From: Agathobaculum sp. Marseille-P7918 | Lineage (GTDB): Bacteria; Bacillota; Clostridia; Oscillospirales; Butyricicoccaceae | DNA length: 64,000 nt | NCBI RefSeq assembly: GCF_900625105.1 | Contig: NZ_UYYD01000001.1 | Coordinates: 682,001-746,000, forward strand | Direction: 5' to 3' | Shown here: in pieces, positions 35,401 through 42,989 of the stretch | Numbering within the stretch: the stretch's first letter is position 1 | How the letters are laid out: the number at the start of each line of letters is the position of its first letter | Made by a program: the position numbers and the translations under genes | The notes under the pieces: generated by a model | Databases searched by the model: none | What the model was told of the DNA's origin: nothing | What the model saw: only the letters and a program-made list of their open reading frames with translations

Positions 35401-36023
35401 ACAAGTACACCTTCACCATGCCCTCCTCCAGCGTGACCATCAAGGCCTCCTTTGCGGAAGCCGGCGCGGTATCCGGCCTGCCGTTTACCGACGTTGCCTC
35501 GTCTGCCTGGTATGCGGATGCAGTCCAGTATGTCTATGACAACGGCATCATGAACGGCACGAGCAGCACGGCGTTCAGCCCGGAGCAGACCACCACCCGC
35601 GGCATGATCGTCACCATGCTGTACCGCATGGAAAAGGAACCGTCCGCCGCAGCGGCAGACTTCGATGACGTAGCCGCGAACGCCTATTATGCGGATGCCA
35701 TCGGTTGGGCATCGGCAAACGACATCGTCAACGGCTATGGCGACGGCACCTTCGGCCCGGACGACGCGATCATGCGCGAGCAGATGGCCGCGATCCTGTT
35801 CCGCTATGCCGCTTACAAGAACTATGACGTGACGGCCCAGACCGATCTGTCCAAGTATGCGGACGCTTCTCTGATCAGCAGCTATGCAACGGACGCAATG
35901 CAGTGGGCCAATGCGGAAGGCCTGATCACCGGCAACACCAGCACGACGCTGGACCCGACCGGCAACGCAACCCGCGCGGAAGTCGCTACCATTCTGATGC
36001 GCTTCAGCGAACAGGTTGCCTGA
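32403..36023 (+). CDS. SLH surface protein with tandem CE1-like esterase domains
   Basis: 1206-residue exported protein. After a signal peptide (to about residue 30) come two copies of a unit that pairs an N-terminal Ig/CBM48-like fold (YLYGSFARYPTN) with an alpha/beta-hydrolase of the esterase-D/feruloyl-esterase type (CE1). The nucleophile is in MGLSMGG (Ser373 and Ser814) and the catalytic histidine in GTHDW (His466 and about His906), with an acidic GAGEEDFGW segment between. Both sets are intact. A bacterial-repeat domain (about 940-1015) and three SLH motifs (about 1020-1200) follow. It probably removes acyl or feruloyl groups from plant polysaccharide at the cell surface. GAAGGAGG precedes the ATG. 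Confidence 0.85.
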   Translation: MGKSYFKQVLSYALSGIITATSLFGGVAGAVDTHPENDAQTKAQYEPGVTISEQADQNGLYDVTFTVDVYSLGFDTTTNLAKDVYLYGSFARYPTNVSNWTSTHTNEEESKKMEDWALKPLTDDKTINGVIIPEDYADGSHLDGTAPLEQPTYAQEMTAVGDGLYSVTLKLPASPYFYRYAVNPTFTLSTAETVSTSNAILSDRKAYTITADYLSYDPANPSVSNPAGNHIQGKSMIVVGDGGYYHKDDSAPKGTVSFVPYTDVNGNTRYLGVYLPAGYDPNGAAYKTLYMSHGAGGEETEWMNKGRVQDVFDYAIANDVIEPTVVITMDNTADYNWDMPTIRKNMMEYIIPFVESHYNVSGNAKDRAMMGLSMGGVTTSYLYMNESNSFGYFAVLSGCTLQDENLYPLSKVSRDAKLLVGAGEEDFGWASRLPSEPGTFTGVKHWMDQLDAAGIEYVEKNVPGTHDWYTWTQLLDYVVSDFLWKDDAAGSSVTISDTADANGLYDVTFTLDTDDLSLTNPVNEVYLYGSFARYPTNVSNWTDTHSDASEAAKMEDWWLTPLADDKTIDGVIIPDEYADGSHLNDTAPLEQPTYAQKMNDIGDGKYSVTLKLPASPYYYRYAVNPKFTLTADSVVSTGNAILSDKKAYTISADYLSYDPGNPSISNPAGGHVQSKSMIVVGDGGYYHKDDNAAKGRVVFVPYTDVNGNTRYLGVYLPAGYSADGTAYKTLYMSHGMGGEETEWMNKGRVQDIFDYAIANDIIEPTIVVTIDNTADYNWDMPTIRENLMDYVIPYIESHYNVSRDVEDRAMMGLSMGGVTTSYIYMNESDNFGYFAVLSGCTLQDPDAYPLSAVSRDAKLLVGAGEEDFGWGQDPSAPGSFSGVKHWMAELDAAGIDYTEKNVPGTHDWYTWSQLLDYVVSDFLWQDDEQTTSGGGSGGSSAYSVTVPSIPNGTITVNPKYASAGATVTITVQPNEGYAINTLTVTDKNGKSIQLTNLSGNKYTFTMPSSSVTIKASFAEAGAVSGLPFTDVASSAWYADAVQYVYDNGIMNGTSSTAFSPEQTTTRGMIVTMLYRMEKEPSAAAADFDDVAANAYYADAIGWASANDIVNGYGDGTFGPDDAIMREQMAAILFRYAAYKNYDVTAQTDLSKYADASLISSYATDAMQWANAEGLITGNTSTTLDPTGNATRAEVATILMRFSEQVA
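32547..35177 (+). repeat. In-frame tandem duplication of the esterase unit
   Basis: Copy 1 is about 32547-33860 and copy 2 about 33879-35177, very similar in protein (offset 441 residues with 1-3 residue gaps). This is a recent-looking internal duplication. Confidence 0.85.
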
Positions 36024-36095
36024 CAGAAAATGATACTCCTCTCTATACTATATAATAGCCCTATCTCACGGATCTAATCTCACCCCTATTTCTCA

Positions 36096-36132
36096 AAAAG
36101 CCAGCCTGCGCATGTGGCGCAGGCTGGCTTTT
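36096..36132. terminator. Bidirectional terminator
   Basis: 16-bp perfect arms (AAAAGCCAGCCTGCGC / GCGCAGGCTGGCTTTT) between the esterase gene and the convergent HTH gene. Confidence 0.92.
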
Positions 36133-36188
36133 GCATTGGGATCATGTTTTTCTTTCCTCCAGCGAGCTGTTTTGCATTTCCGCTGCCT

Positions 36189-37640
36189 TCACGGGGCCGA
36201 AACTCCCCTTTGCAGCAGTTTTTCCATCGTTTCAACAGTTTCCTTTGCCGTCAGTGTTTCACTGCCGTCCGGCAGATGGACCAGCCAATGATGGAACGCC
36301 CGACACAGATTGGGCTCCTGCACATGGATGGAACAGAATCCATCCTGCAGCGGAAAGTTTTCCGTCGTAAAGAAACCGACGCCGCCGTGCGCCGAAGTGA
36401 CCATGCTCAGATAATCCGGGAACACACCGGGTTCGAGCAGCCGTCCCTGCACGCCGCCCGTGCGGATCTGCTCTGTCAGAGCGGTCAGCAGGCGTTGACG
36501 CTGTTCCGGCGGGAACGGCCGTACAAAGGCCTCCGGAAAATCGTCCAGCATGCCCGTGTCCAGAAAGCGCTGCAAACCGCGCAGCGAAAACAGCGTATAA
36601 AACTGCTCCACCGTGCGCAGACGCCCAAACCGCTGCTGCGCTGCCCGCTCCAGCTGCGCGTAGAACGGCAGGTCGCGGCGCAGATACTCGCGAATGCAGG
36701 ATGCGTCATAAAACCGGCCGAAGCAGGGCTGATCCATAATCATATAAAACCCGCTCGCGTCGGTCATGGCATCATAGGACGCCAGCACCTCCACCGGGTC
36801 GGCGGTATACTGGATCAGGCTGTAACACCGGGAAAGCAGCGAGAAAAAATGCCGCTGGAAGCCGCTGATCTGATCGGGCGCCCGCAGCAGCATGGCGCGG
36901 GTGCTGTCCTCCGACAGGCAGATCACGCAGCTGTGCGTGACCACGAAATACGGAAACGGCTCGGCAAAATGATCGGAAAGCCGGTCGGAATAATAGTAAT
37001 ACGGATGATAGCTGCGCCTGGAAAGCAGGCAGAGCGGAAGCATGCTGCAAAAATACTCCAGATTATGCAGATTGATATCTGCCGCAGCGCCGGACGCATC
37101 CAGCGCAATGATCTGAATGATCTCCGCACGCATCCGGCCGCTCAGGCAGCGCTGCAAAAGCTCACCGCGCAGAAAGGTATCCGACGGCGGAACCGTCATC
37201 AGCAGCTGTGCATCCGCGCGGGACAGTTCTTCGGTCAGCGCCATGCGCAGCAGGGGCTGCACATTGGTCGTCCCGGCAAACACGGATCGCTCCCCGGCGT
37301 ACTGTGCCAGCGTCATCAGCAGACGAACTTCCTCAAACGCGGGCGGGAAGAAATCCAGGTTGGTCAGGTCCGCAAAGGCCCGTCCCACCAGTTCCCGACT
37401 GCGGCGCCTGCCTTCCTGTTCAAACTGCGCATCATAATAGTTCCGAAAGCGTTTTTCCTCCCCGGGTGTCAGCTTCAGGTGATAAACCAGATGATTGAGC
37501 GCATCATACGGCAAAACACGCTGTCCGGCCAGCGTTTTGGAGAGCGTCGTCCGCTCCACACCGGATATCCGGGCAAGCGCCGAAACCGTCAGCCCCTTTT
37601 TCTCCAAAAGCTCATGCAGATAGTCGCTGAACAGCAGCAT
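36189..37640 (-). CDS. HTH (XRE-like) regulator-type protein of unknown role
   Basis: 483 residues. The N-terminus has an XRE/Cro-type helix-turn-helix (about 12-50: KGLTVSALARISGVERTTLSKTL, then YDALNHLVYHLKLTPGEE). The remaining 420 residues are one long region with no motif I recognise, probably a helical sensing or effector domain. The ATG at 37640 is preceded by GGGGGTG. An ATG 18 bases upstream falls at the predicted transcription start of an extended -10 promoter (TGGTATACT) and has no ribosome site. It is monocistronic. Its target is unknown; the neighbouring esterase gene or the YjiGH operon are the candidates nearby. Confidence 0.65.
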   Translation of the reverse strand: MLLFSDYLHELLEKKGLTVSALARISGVERTTLSKTLAGQRVLPYDALNHLVYHLKLTPGEEKRFRNYYDAQFEQEGRRRSRELVGRAFADLTNLDFFPPAFEEVRLLMTLAQYAGERSVFAGTTNVQPLLRMALTEELSRADAQLLMTVPPSDTFLRGELLQRCLSGRMRAEIIQIIALDASGAAADINLHNLEYFCSMLPLCLLSRRSYHPYYYYSDRLSDHFAEPFPYFVVTHSCVICLSEDSTRAMLLRAPDQISGFQRHFFSLLSRCYSLIQYTADPVEVLASYDAMTDASGFYMIMDQPCFGRFYDASCIREYLRRDLPFYAQLERAAQQRFGRLRTVEQFYTLFSLRGLQRFLDTGMLDDFPEAFVRPFPPEQRQRLLTALTEQIRTGGVQGRLLEPGVFPDYLSMVTSAHGGVGFFTTENFPLQDGFCSIHVQEPNLCRAFHHWLVHLPDGSETLTAKETVETMEKLLQRGVSAP

Positions 37641-37778
37641 GTCCACACCCCCAACCATTTTTTCTCAGTATACCATATTTTGTCGCTTTCCGGTGTGCGT
37701 AACTTGGCAGAAAACGTGTCACAGGCTGCGGCACAGCACGGCTGTCCATCGGTCTGCCGCAAAACCAGCAAAAAAGTA

Positions 37779-37809
37779 CCCCACATCGCTGTCTGCCAGC
37801 GATGCGGGG
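37779..37809 (-). terminator. Terminator of the M20/YjiHG operon
   Basis: CCCC-CATCGCT / AGCGATG-GGGG hairpin, T-run on the minus strand, 39 bases past the stop at 37848. Confidence 0.88.
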
Positions 37810-37847
37810 CGTTAGGAAGGGATGTAAATGGGGTGGTAGCAAATAGA

Positions 37848-38051
37848 TTATTGTTTGGTGTTTTGCTGCGCCTGCTCATCCGCCCGCTTGACCACGCGGA
37901 TGCCGATGGTCAGGAAGATCGCGGAAACGATGGCGGCTGCCAGCACAAAACCATCCTGCAAGGTGAACAGGAACCGGTCGGCCAGCATCACGGTGACGAT
38001 CAGGATGCTGCCGAAGGCCTCCAGCTGAAGGCCGCGCCGTCTGGATAACAT
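37848..38051 (-). CDS. Small two-helix membrane protein
   Basis: 67 residues with two hydrophobic helices (about 11-30 and 33-53) and a charged C-terminal tail (VVKRADEQAQQNTKQ). No family recognised. AAAGGAGCG precedes the ATG, 24 bases after the yjiG-like stop. It is the last gene of the operon, so it is perhaps an accessory subunit of the YjiGH membrane complex. Confidence 0.7.
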   Translation of the reverse strand: MLSRRRGLQLEAFGSILIVTVMLADRFLFTLQDGFVLAAAIVSAIFLTIGIRVVKRADEQAQQNTKQ

Positions 38052-38075
38052 ATGGGAATCGCTCCTTTCCGGGGC

Positions 38076-38591
38076 TTACTGCACGCCCATGGCGGCAAGG
38101 ATGATGCGCATGATGACAAGGCTGATTGCCGCATCCAGCAGGCAGATGCCGATGAGCAGCGGATGCCACTTTTTGTTCGAGCCGGTGACCAGTACGATAC
38201 GGGCATAGTGGCCGATCAGTGTGCCCATCAGGATGCAGGCGGGCAGCATCATGGACGCCTGACCGAGTGTCAGCGTGCCGGCCTGATACATAGATGCGGC
38301 AGTCGCGCAGCCGGACGCCTTGGCGAAGAAGGCGGAGATCAGCACGGCGAAAGCCTCGCCCGGCAGGCCGAACAGGCCCATGACCGGGGACATGATCGTG
38401 CCGAGCAGATCCATCAGGCCGGTTTCCTGCAGGATGTAAACCAGCACATAGCCGAGGATCATCGCCGGGGTGATGTTTTCAATGCCGACTTTAAAGCCCT
38501 TGGCGCAGCCTTTGAGGAACGTATCAACGATGGACGGCTTTTTCGCTGCGGCAGGCTGTGCCGCGACAGCGGTTTTCACTTCTGCACTCAT
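38076..38591 (-). CDS. yjiG: YjiG-family membrane protein (nucleoside-recognition/gate domain)
   Basis: 171 residues with four or so transmembrane helices. It carries the gate-type motif ENITPAMILGYVLVYIL and the small-residue segment FGLPGEAFAVLISAFFAKASGCATAA. YjiG and YjiH are half-size partners carrying the SpmA/SpmB-like 'nucleoside recognition' fold. In Escherichia coli their genes sit with the isoaspartyl dipeptidase gene iadA. Here they follow an M20 peptidase, an analogous pairing that suggests they export or import a peptidase substrate or product. It is 15 bases downstream of the YjiH gene. Confidence 0.8.
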   Translation of the reverse strand: MSAEVKTAVAAQPAAAKKPSIVDTFLKGCAKGFKVGIENITPAMILGYVLVYILQETGLMDLLGTIMSPVMGLFGLPGEAFAVLISAFFAKASGCATAASMYQAGTLTLGQASMMLPACILMGTLIGHYARIVLVTGSNKKWHPLLIGICLLDAAISLVIMRIILAAMGVQ

Positions 38592-38606
38592 GTTATGTCT
38601 CCTCCC

Positions 38607-39245
38607 TTAAGCCTTTTTTCTCTTTGCATGCAGGATCAGGCGGACGATATTAGCGCCGATCAGCTTGCAGACGAACATAATCACGATGCACGGCCCCAGC
38701 GCCACCGGGCAGATGGCGACCAGCGGCGCGCCGCCGGTGATGGTGTTGTTGATGCAGGCCGAGCCGGCATATTGGTACGCGACAAAGATCGTGCGTTCGT
38801 CGTCGGTGATCTCCCCGTTTTCATACAGCTCGCGGGTCATAACGGCCGCGACGTCCGAGCCGGTGAAGCTGGAGATGAAGGCGATGCCGCACTTGCCGGG
38901 AATGCCCATCAGCGGGCGCAGCAGCGGGCGGAACACGATATCCGATGCCTTAAACGCGCCGAGCTGCTCAAACACACCGAGCAGGCCGCAGAAGAACATG
39001 ACGGCGGGGATCAAGTTGAAGCCGGCCATGAAGCCGTCCTTGGCGCCCGTGCCGCCCGAGCCGATTAGGTTGGCGCCGGTGTCGCCGATCTGGCCGAACG
39101 CACCGGACAGGTTGGTGAAGTCCAGCACCTTGAGCGGACCGTCCACCGTGCGGAACGCGCCCGAAAGCACCAGGATCAGGACGATCAGCGCGATCCATGC
39201 ACCGATGCCGATCTTTTCCTTGTTTTCTTCGGTTTTCTCTTTCAT
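38607..39245 (-). CDS. yjiH: YjiH-family membrane protein (nucleoside-recognition/gate domain)
   Basis: 212 residues, about five hydrophobic segments, with LIGSGGTGAKDGFMAGFNLIP, MFFCGLLGVFEQLGAF and ISSFTGSDVAAVMTREL, matching the YjiH half of the pair. Translated from an AAAGGAGGAAAC site, it begins 21 bases after the M20 peptidase stop. It probably forms a hetero-oligomeric membrane complex with the YjiG-like protein. The transported substrate is not known. Confidence 0.8.
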   Translation of the reverse strand: MKEKTEENKEKIGIGAWIALIVLILVLSGAFRTVDGPLKVLDFTNLSGAFGQIGDTGANLIGSGGTGAKDGFMAGFNLIPAVMFFCGLLGVFEQLGAFKASDIVFRPLLRPLMGIPGKCGIAFISSFTGSDVAAVMTRELYENGEITDDERTIFVAYQYAGSACINNTITGGAPLVAICPVALGPCIVIMFVCKLIGANIVRLILHAKRKKA

Positions 39246-39266
39246 TTTGTTTCCTCCTTTATCTCT

Positions 39267-40448
39267 TTATCCCTTGGTAAAATCATCTTCCAGCGTGCAT
39301 GCCGCGCAGGCAGCCAGAATACACCGCTGGAACATGGATTCTACTTCCGCATATTCGTCGGGCGTATGGTTGCCCTCGCCGCGCGCGCCCATACCGCATA
39401 CCGTGGGCACGCCGCACGCAACCGTGATGCCCGAGTCGGACAGGCCGCCGACCTGGAAGCAGTCGATCTCGCCGAAGCCGCAGGCCAGCGCGGTCTTTTT
39501 CAGATGGCCGAACAGCGCCATGACGCCATCGGTCGTATCCATGCAGTTGACCAGACGGCTGGTATCCAGCTCCGCCCAGGTGTCGAGCACGGTGCTGTGC
39601 GCGGTGACGCGCTCGAGCTCGGCCAGAATCTCGTTTGCGATCTCGGTGGTCGGGAACCGGACGCCGATGTGGATCGTGCACTGGTCGGGGATGGTGTTCT
39701 CCCCCATGCCGCCTTCGATTTTGCCGCAGTTGATCAGACGGCCGCGGGGAATGTCGTTGAACGCCTCGAGCGCTTCAATTTTGTGCGCGGCCTCCAAAAT
39801 GGCCGAGCGGCCCTTTTCCGGCGCGATGCCGGAGTGAGAGGCAATACCGTGCACGGTGATGGAAACCGGGCCGCCGCCCTTGCGGCCGACCACAAAACGG
39901 TTGTCCATATATCCGGTTTCAAAATTGAACGCGGCCAGCGCGCCGACGGCTTCCGCCTCCATCACGGCTTTGGCGTTGGAGAACATGTGCATGTTTTCCT
40001 CGTCGCCGGCAAAGATGCACTTGATGGGGCGATCCCGGAAACCGGCCTCGGTCAGCGCCTTGATCAGATAGACCGCGATCACCAGACCGGCCTTCATGTC
40101 CAGCACGCCGGGGCCGTGAGCAAAGCCGTTTTCGTCGATGCGGAACGGATTTTCCTTCGCGGCGCCCTCCTTGAACACGGTGTCCATATGGCCGATCAGC
40201 AGCAGCGGCGCCTTCGGGCTTTCGCTGTTCCATTCGCCGACCAGCACGCCGCCCGCGTTTTCCATGGGAACCACACGGGTTTTGACGCCCGTGCTTTCTA
40301 GCTCCCGGCGCAGGATGTTGCACACCGCATTGACGCCGTCCAGTTGGCGCGAGCCGCTTTCCGTGTTGACCAGTTCCTCCCAAAGCGCAAGCATGGGTTT
40401 GCGGTTTCCGTCGATATAACGCCGGATCTGTTCAAAAATTTCTTCCAT
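39267..40448 (-). CDS. M20-family metallopeptidase (carboxypeptidase G2-like)
   Basis: 393-residue zinc peptidase. The metal and catalytic set is in order: GHMDTV (His87, Asp89), VLDMKAGL (Asp117), GDEE (Glu150, Glu151), FETG (Glu177), and a late histidine in GEGNHTPDEYAEV. The dimerisation insert lies at about 190-300, with GIASHSGIAPEKGRSAI. The layout matches the glutamate carboxypeptidase/CPG2 group, which removes C-terminal glutamate from folates or peptides. There is no signal peptide. AAAAGGAGG precedes the ATG at 40448. It lies between a predicted transporter and the YjiHG pair, under a LysR regulator, recalling abg-type p-aminobenzoyl-glutamate systems; the substrate is inferred. Confidence 0.8.
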   Translation of the reverse strand: MEEIFEQIRRYIDGNRKPMLALWEELVNTESGSRQLDGVNAVCNILRRELESTGVKTRVVPMENAGGVLVGEWNSESPKAPLLLIGHMDTVFKEGAAKENPFRIDENGFAHGPGVLDMKAGLVIAVYLIKALTEAGFRDRPIKCIFAGDEENMHMFSNAKAVMEAEAVGALAAFNFETGYMDNRFVVGRKGGGPVSITVHGIASHSGIAPEKGRSAILEAAHKIEALEAFNDIPRGRLINCGKIEGGMGENTIPDQCTIHIGVRFPTTEIANEILAELERVTAHSTVLDTWAELDTSRLVNCMDTTDGVMALFGHLKKTALACGFGEIDCFQVGGLSDSGITVACGVPTVCGMGARGEGNHTPDEYAEVESMFQRCILAACAACTLEDDFTKG

Positions 40449-40470
40449 GGGAATCCTCCTTTTTCTCTGC

Positions 40471-41640
40471 TCACAGCAGCCGCACCGCGACACCCGCCAG
40501 CAGAACCGAGGCGATGGTGACGGTGACAAAACCGGCTGTCAGCATTTTCGGCAATAAGTAATTGAGTATCGCGGCCTTTTCCTGCTCGTTGCGGCCGAAC
40601 GCTTCCGCGACCTCGTGCGGGATCAGCATGGTGGTCGGGAAACCGAAGGTGCAGCTGATGCCGAGCGAAACCGCCAGCACAAACGGCAGGCGCAGCAGTT
40701 TGGCGCACACAAAACCGACCAGCAGCGTGCCGCCGACGCCGCAGACCGCGGAAACCAGCAGCGCGGGTAGTACGGAAAGCACTTGCTGCGGGGTGGTTTG
40801 CGCAAGGTTGGAGAAAATCAGGATGGTGACGAAAAAGGTGATCAGATTGCTGGACTTGGTTTTTTCCAGAATCCCCTTTTCCAGAAAGCCCGCGGCGAAA
40901 AGCGCCGCGCCGACGATCAGGCAAAGCACAAAATAATGGATGACGCCGCCGGTCAGTTCGGAAAGGTAATACGCGATCAGAGCGGCAATGCCGAGCTTGG
41001 CCAGATAAACCGAAGGACGGGCGAACGTCTGCGGCAGGCTCAGCAGGCCGCGTTTTTGCGCCGCCGCATCGGTTTGCTGCGGCTCGCTGTATTCCGCCAC
41101 CAGAGCGGCGTTTTCGCGGAACTGCCGCGCGGTGCGCCGCAGCAGCAGCGACGCGATCGGCACGCCGATGAATTTCTGCGTGACATACAGCACGATGCAG
41201 AACGTGCTGGCCTGTGCCAGTCCCATCTCGTCCAGCGCGGTGGTCATGATGAGCGTGGCGGCGCTGCCGCCGGCGAAGATCGGCGCGCCGGCAACCGCCA
41301 TGTCGCGGCCGATGATCGGCATGCCGATCAGGATGATGGCGGCCACGGCGCCGCAGACGCAGAACAGCGCGGTCAGCACGACCTTCCACTGGCGGCGCAG
41401 CTCGGCAAAGTCGATCGTGGTGCCCAGCGAAGCGATCAGCAGACCGGCAATGACGTTGCCGAAGCCGGTCACCTGTGCGTCCTCGATCAGGGATCGCGGC
41501 ACCAGACCGCTCCAAAAACCGAAGAGCAGCAGCAGCGCAATGCCGAGTACCGTGGAGAAAATCGCCTTGGTCTTTTGGGCGATCAGCTCTCCCGCCGCAT
41601 AGATACATAACAAAACAGTCAGCGCCAGAACCGGTGTCAT
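40471..41640 (-). CDS. Multi-helix membrane transporter of unknown substrate
   Basis: 389 residues with about ten or eleven transmembrane helices in two halves. The repeated small-residue motifs PIFAGGSAATLIMTTALDE and GISCTFGFPTTMLIPHEVAEAF resemble the paired hairpins of elevator-type carboxylate/amino acid carriers (glutamate:Na+ symporter-like). I cannot name the family. It is the first gene of the operon, 22 bases before the M20 peptidase, so it may import that enzyme's substrate. The ATG at 41640 follows AAAGGATGAG. Confidence 0.65.
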   Translation of the reverse strand: MTPVLALTVLLCIYAAGELIAQKTKAIFSTVLGIALLLLFGFWSGLVPRSLIEDAQVTGFGNVIAGLLIASLGTTIDFAELRRQWKVVLTALFCVCGAVAAIILIGMPIIGRDMAVAGAPIFAGGSAATLIMTTALDEMGLAQASTFCIVLYVTQKFIGVPIASLLLRRTARQFRENAALVAEYSEPQQTDAAAQKRGLLSLPQTFARPSVYLAKLGIAALIAYYLSELTGGVIHYFVLCLIVGAALFAAGFLEKGILEKTKSSNLITFFVTILIFSNLAQTTPQQVLSVLPALLVSAVCGVGGTLLVGFVCAKLLRLPFVLAVSLGISCTFGFPTTMLIPHEVAEAFGRNEQEKAAILNYLLPKMLTAGFVTVTIASVLLAGVAVRLL

Positions 41641-41663
41641 GTGCCTCATCCTTTCTTGTTTCG

Positions 41664-41693
41664 AGCATAGCATGCATGATTTTCCGCTGTCCA
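41664..41693 (-). promoter_or_regulatory. Promoter of the transporter-M20-YjiHG operon (copy 1)
   Basis: Minus strand TGGACA, 18-base spacer, TATGCT, about 20 bases upstream of the start codon region. Confidence 0.6.
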
Positions 41694-41704
41694 AGTCGAA
41701 AAAG

Positions 41705-41721
41705 TTATAACGCAGTTATAA
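41705..41721. promoter_or_regulatory. LysR operator candidate 1
   Basis: Perfect palindrome TTATAAC-GCA-GTTATAA centred about 20 bases upstream of the -35. It fits a T-N11-A LysR box and shares AGTTATAANNCAGTNATAA with site 2. Confidence 0.65.
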
Positions 41722-41784
41722 ATACAACATAACAGCAGAAAACATATAATATGCCGTAAAATTTTGGCGTTTTTGGACAAAAGA

Positions 41785-41814
41785 AAAGGCACTGTGCCTA
41801 AACACAGCGCCTTT
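41785..41814 (-). terminator. Terminator between the LysR gene and its operon
   Basis: AAAGGC-CTGTG / CACAG-GCCTTT hairpin with CTTTTCTTTT on the minus strand. It lies downstream of the LysR stop but also just inside the transcript from promoter copy 2. Confidence 0.75.
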
Positions 41815-41828
41815 GCTTTTCTGTTTTG

Positions 41829-41857
41829 AGTATAGCAAGTTGGCTTTCGGATGTCCA
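41829..41857 (-). promoter_or_regulatory. Second promoter, duplicated module (copy 2)
   Basis: Minus strand TGGACA, 17-base spacer, TATACT. It is followed immediately by the 41785-41814 terminator rather than a gene. Confidence 0.55.
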
Positions 41858-41861
41858 TTCC

Positions 41862-41892
41862 AAAATAGTTATAATTCAGTCATAACTATTTT
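41862..41892. promoter_or_regulatory. LysR operator candidate 2
   Basis: Perfect 11-bp arms AAAATAGTTAT / ATAACTATTTT around a 9-base centre, directly upstream of promoter copy 2. Confidence 0.65.
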
Positions 41893-41920
41893 GCATAACC
41901 GGTTATAGCGGTCAAACCGG

Positions 41921-42841
41921 TCATTTTGCCGTTGTCGGTGCCGGATACAGCCCGCTGAGCAGCTCGACAAACGCCTGCGCCTCGGGGCTGAGCAGTTCCC
42001 GCTTGCGTTGCAGCCAGCCGGTATGGATCTGCACGTTGCAGTTGCGGATGGGGATGGTTTTGATGCCGTAGCGCGCATAGTCCGGCGCGCTCAGCCCCGG
42101 CCCGAAGCGGAATACATCGGTCGTGCTCAGCAGCGCAAGGATGGCGGCGCTGTCGCTGACGTAAACCACTTTTTTATGCTCGGTCAGGCGGATGCCGTCG
42201 ATTTCCAGATAGAAGGTCAGGTTGGAGAAATAGTCATCCGGCAGGCGGACGATCGGATATTGCAGCAGCTCGGCCATCGTCACTTCATTTTGCATGTACA
42301 GCGGACTGTTCGGGCCGATGTTGGCATACCAAGTGTCCTCCCCCAAGGGGTTGAACACCAGATTCTTAAAGTGCAGCATGTGCTTCAGTTCCTTTGCCTG
42401 CACGTTATTGCTCATCACAAAGCCGATTTCCGCTTCGCCGCTTTCCACGCTTTCGATCACCTGCTGCATACGCTGCTCCACCAGCTTGAGCGAGATGTCC
42501 TCCTGCTTATGGGCGTTATAGAAGTCGCTGATCAGCCTCCCCATCGTGATGATCGGATAGGACGCAATCGAAAGGATGCGCGGGCGCTCCTTGGAGGACA
42601 GGCCTTGGATCAGCTCCATCTGGTTGAGGATGGTGCGCGCATATTGATAGAGCTTTTTGCCGTCGTCCGTCAGCACGACGCCCTTGTTGGTGCGGTTGAA
42701 AATCCGCACTTTGAGTTCGTTTTCCAGATTGCTGATGGCTTTGCTCAGGTTGGGCTGCGTCACAAACAGTTTTTCCGCAGCCTTGTTGATGCTGCCCTGT
42801 TCTGCCACGGTCACAAAATATGTAAGCTGGTGAATCTGCAT
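41921..42841 (-). CDS. LysR-family transcriptional regulator
   Basis: 306 residues. The N-terminal winged helix (MQIHQLTYFVTVAEQGSINKAAEKLFVTQPNLSKAISNLE..) is textbook LysR, followed by an effector-binding domain from about 90. The gene lies upstream of, and in the same direction as, the transporter-M20-YjiHG operon, whose promoter region carries two LysR-like palindromes. It is therefore the likely operon regulator, responding to a substrate such as an acyl-glutamate or peptide. The start is taken at MQIHQL (42841); ATGs 6 and 15 bases upstream are possible because GGAG lies between them. Confidence 0.88.
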   Translation of the reverse strand: MQIHQLTYFVTVAEQGSINKAAEKLFVTQPNLSKAISNLENELKVRIFNRTNKGVVLTDDGKKLYQYARTILNQMELIQGLSSKERPRILSIASYPIITMGRLISDFYNAHKQEDISLKLVEQRMQQVIESVESGEAEIGFVMSNNVQAKELKHMLHFKNLVFNPLGEDTWYANIGPNSPLYMQNEVTMAELLQYPIVRLPDDYFSNLTFYLEIDGIRLTEHKKVVYVSDSAAILALLSTTDVFRFGPGLSAPDYARYGIKTIPIRNCNVQIHTGWLQRKRELLSPEAQAFVELLSGLYPAPTTAK

Positions 42842-42941
42842 AGCCATACGCTCCATTCCTGATAGGATAAGAATAGTTTATCATAAAAATAGATTTTTTT
42901 CGAGAAAAAGCTGCCTGCCGCCGCAGCAAAAACCGAACAAA

Positions 42942-42982
42942 AGCAGCCGGGAATCCGTGCAAAAGACGGGTTCCCGGCTGCT
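42942..42982 (-). terminator. Terminator after the GNAT gene
   Basis: AGCAGCCGGGAA-CCGT / ACGG-TTCCCGGCTGCT hairpin, T-rich tail on the minus strand, 8 bases past the GNAT stop. It ends the permease/dehydrogenase operon. Confidence 0.9.
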
Positions 42983-42989
42983 ATGCCGT

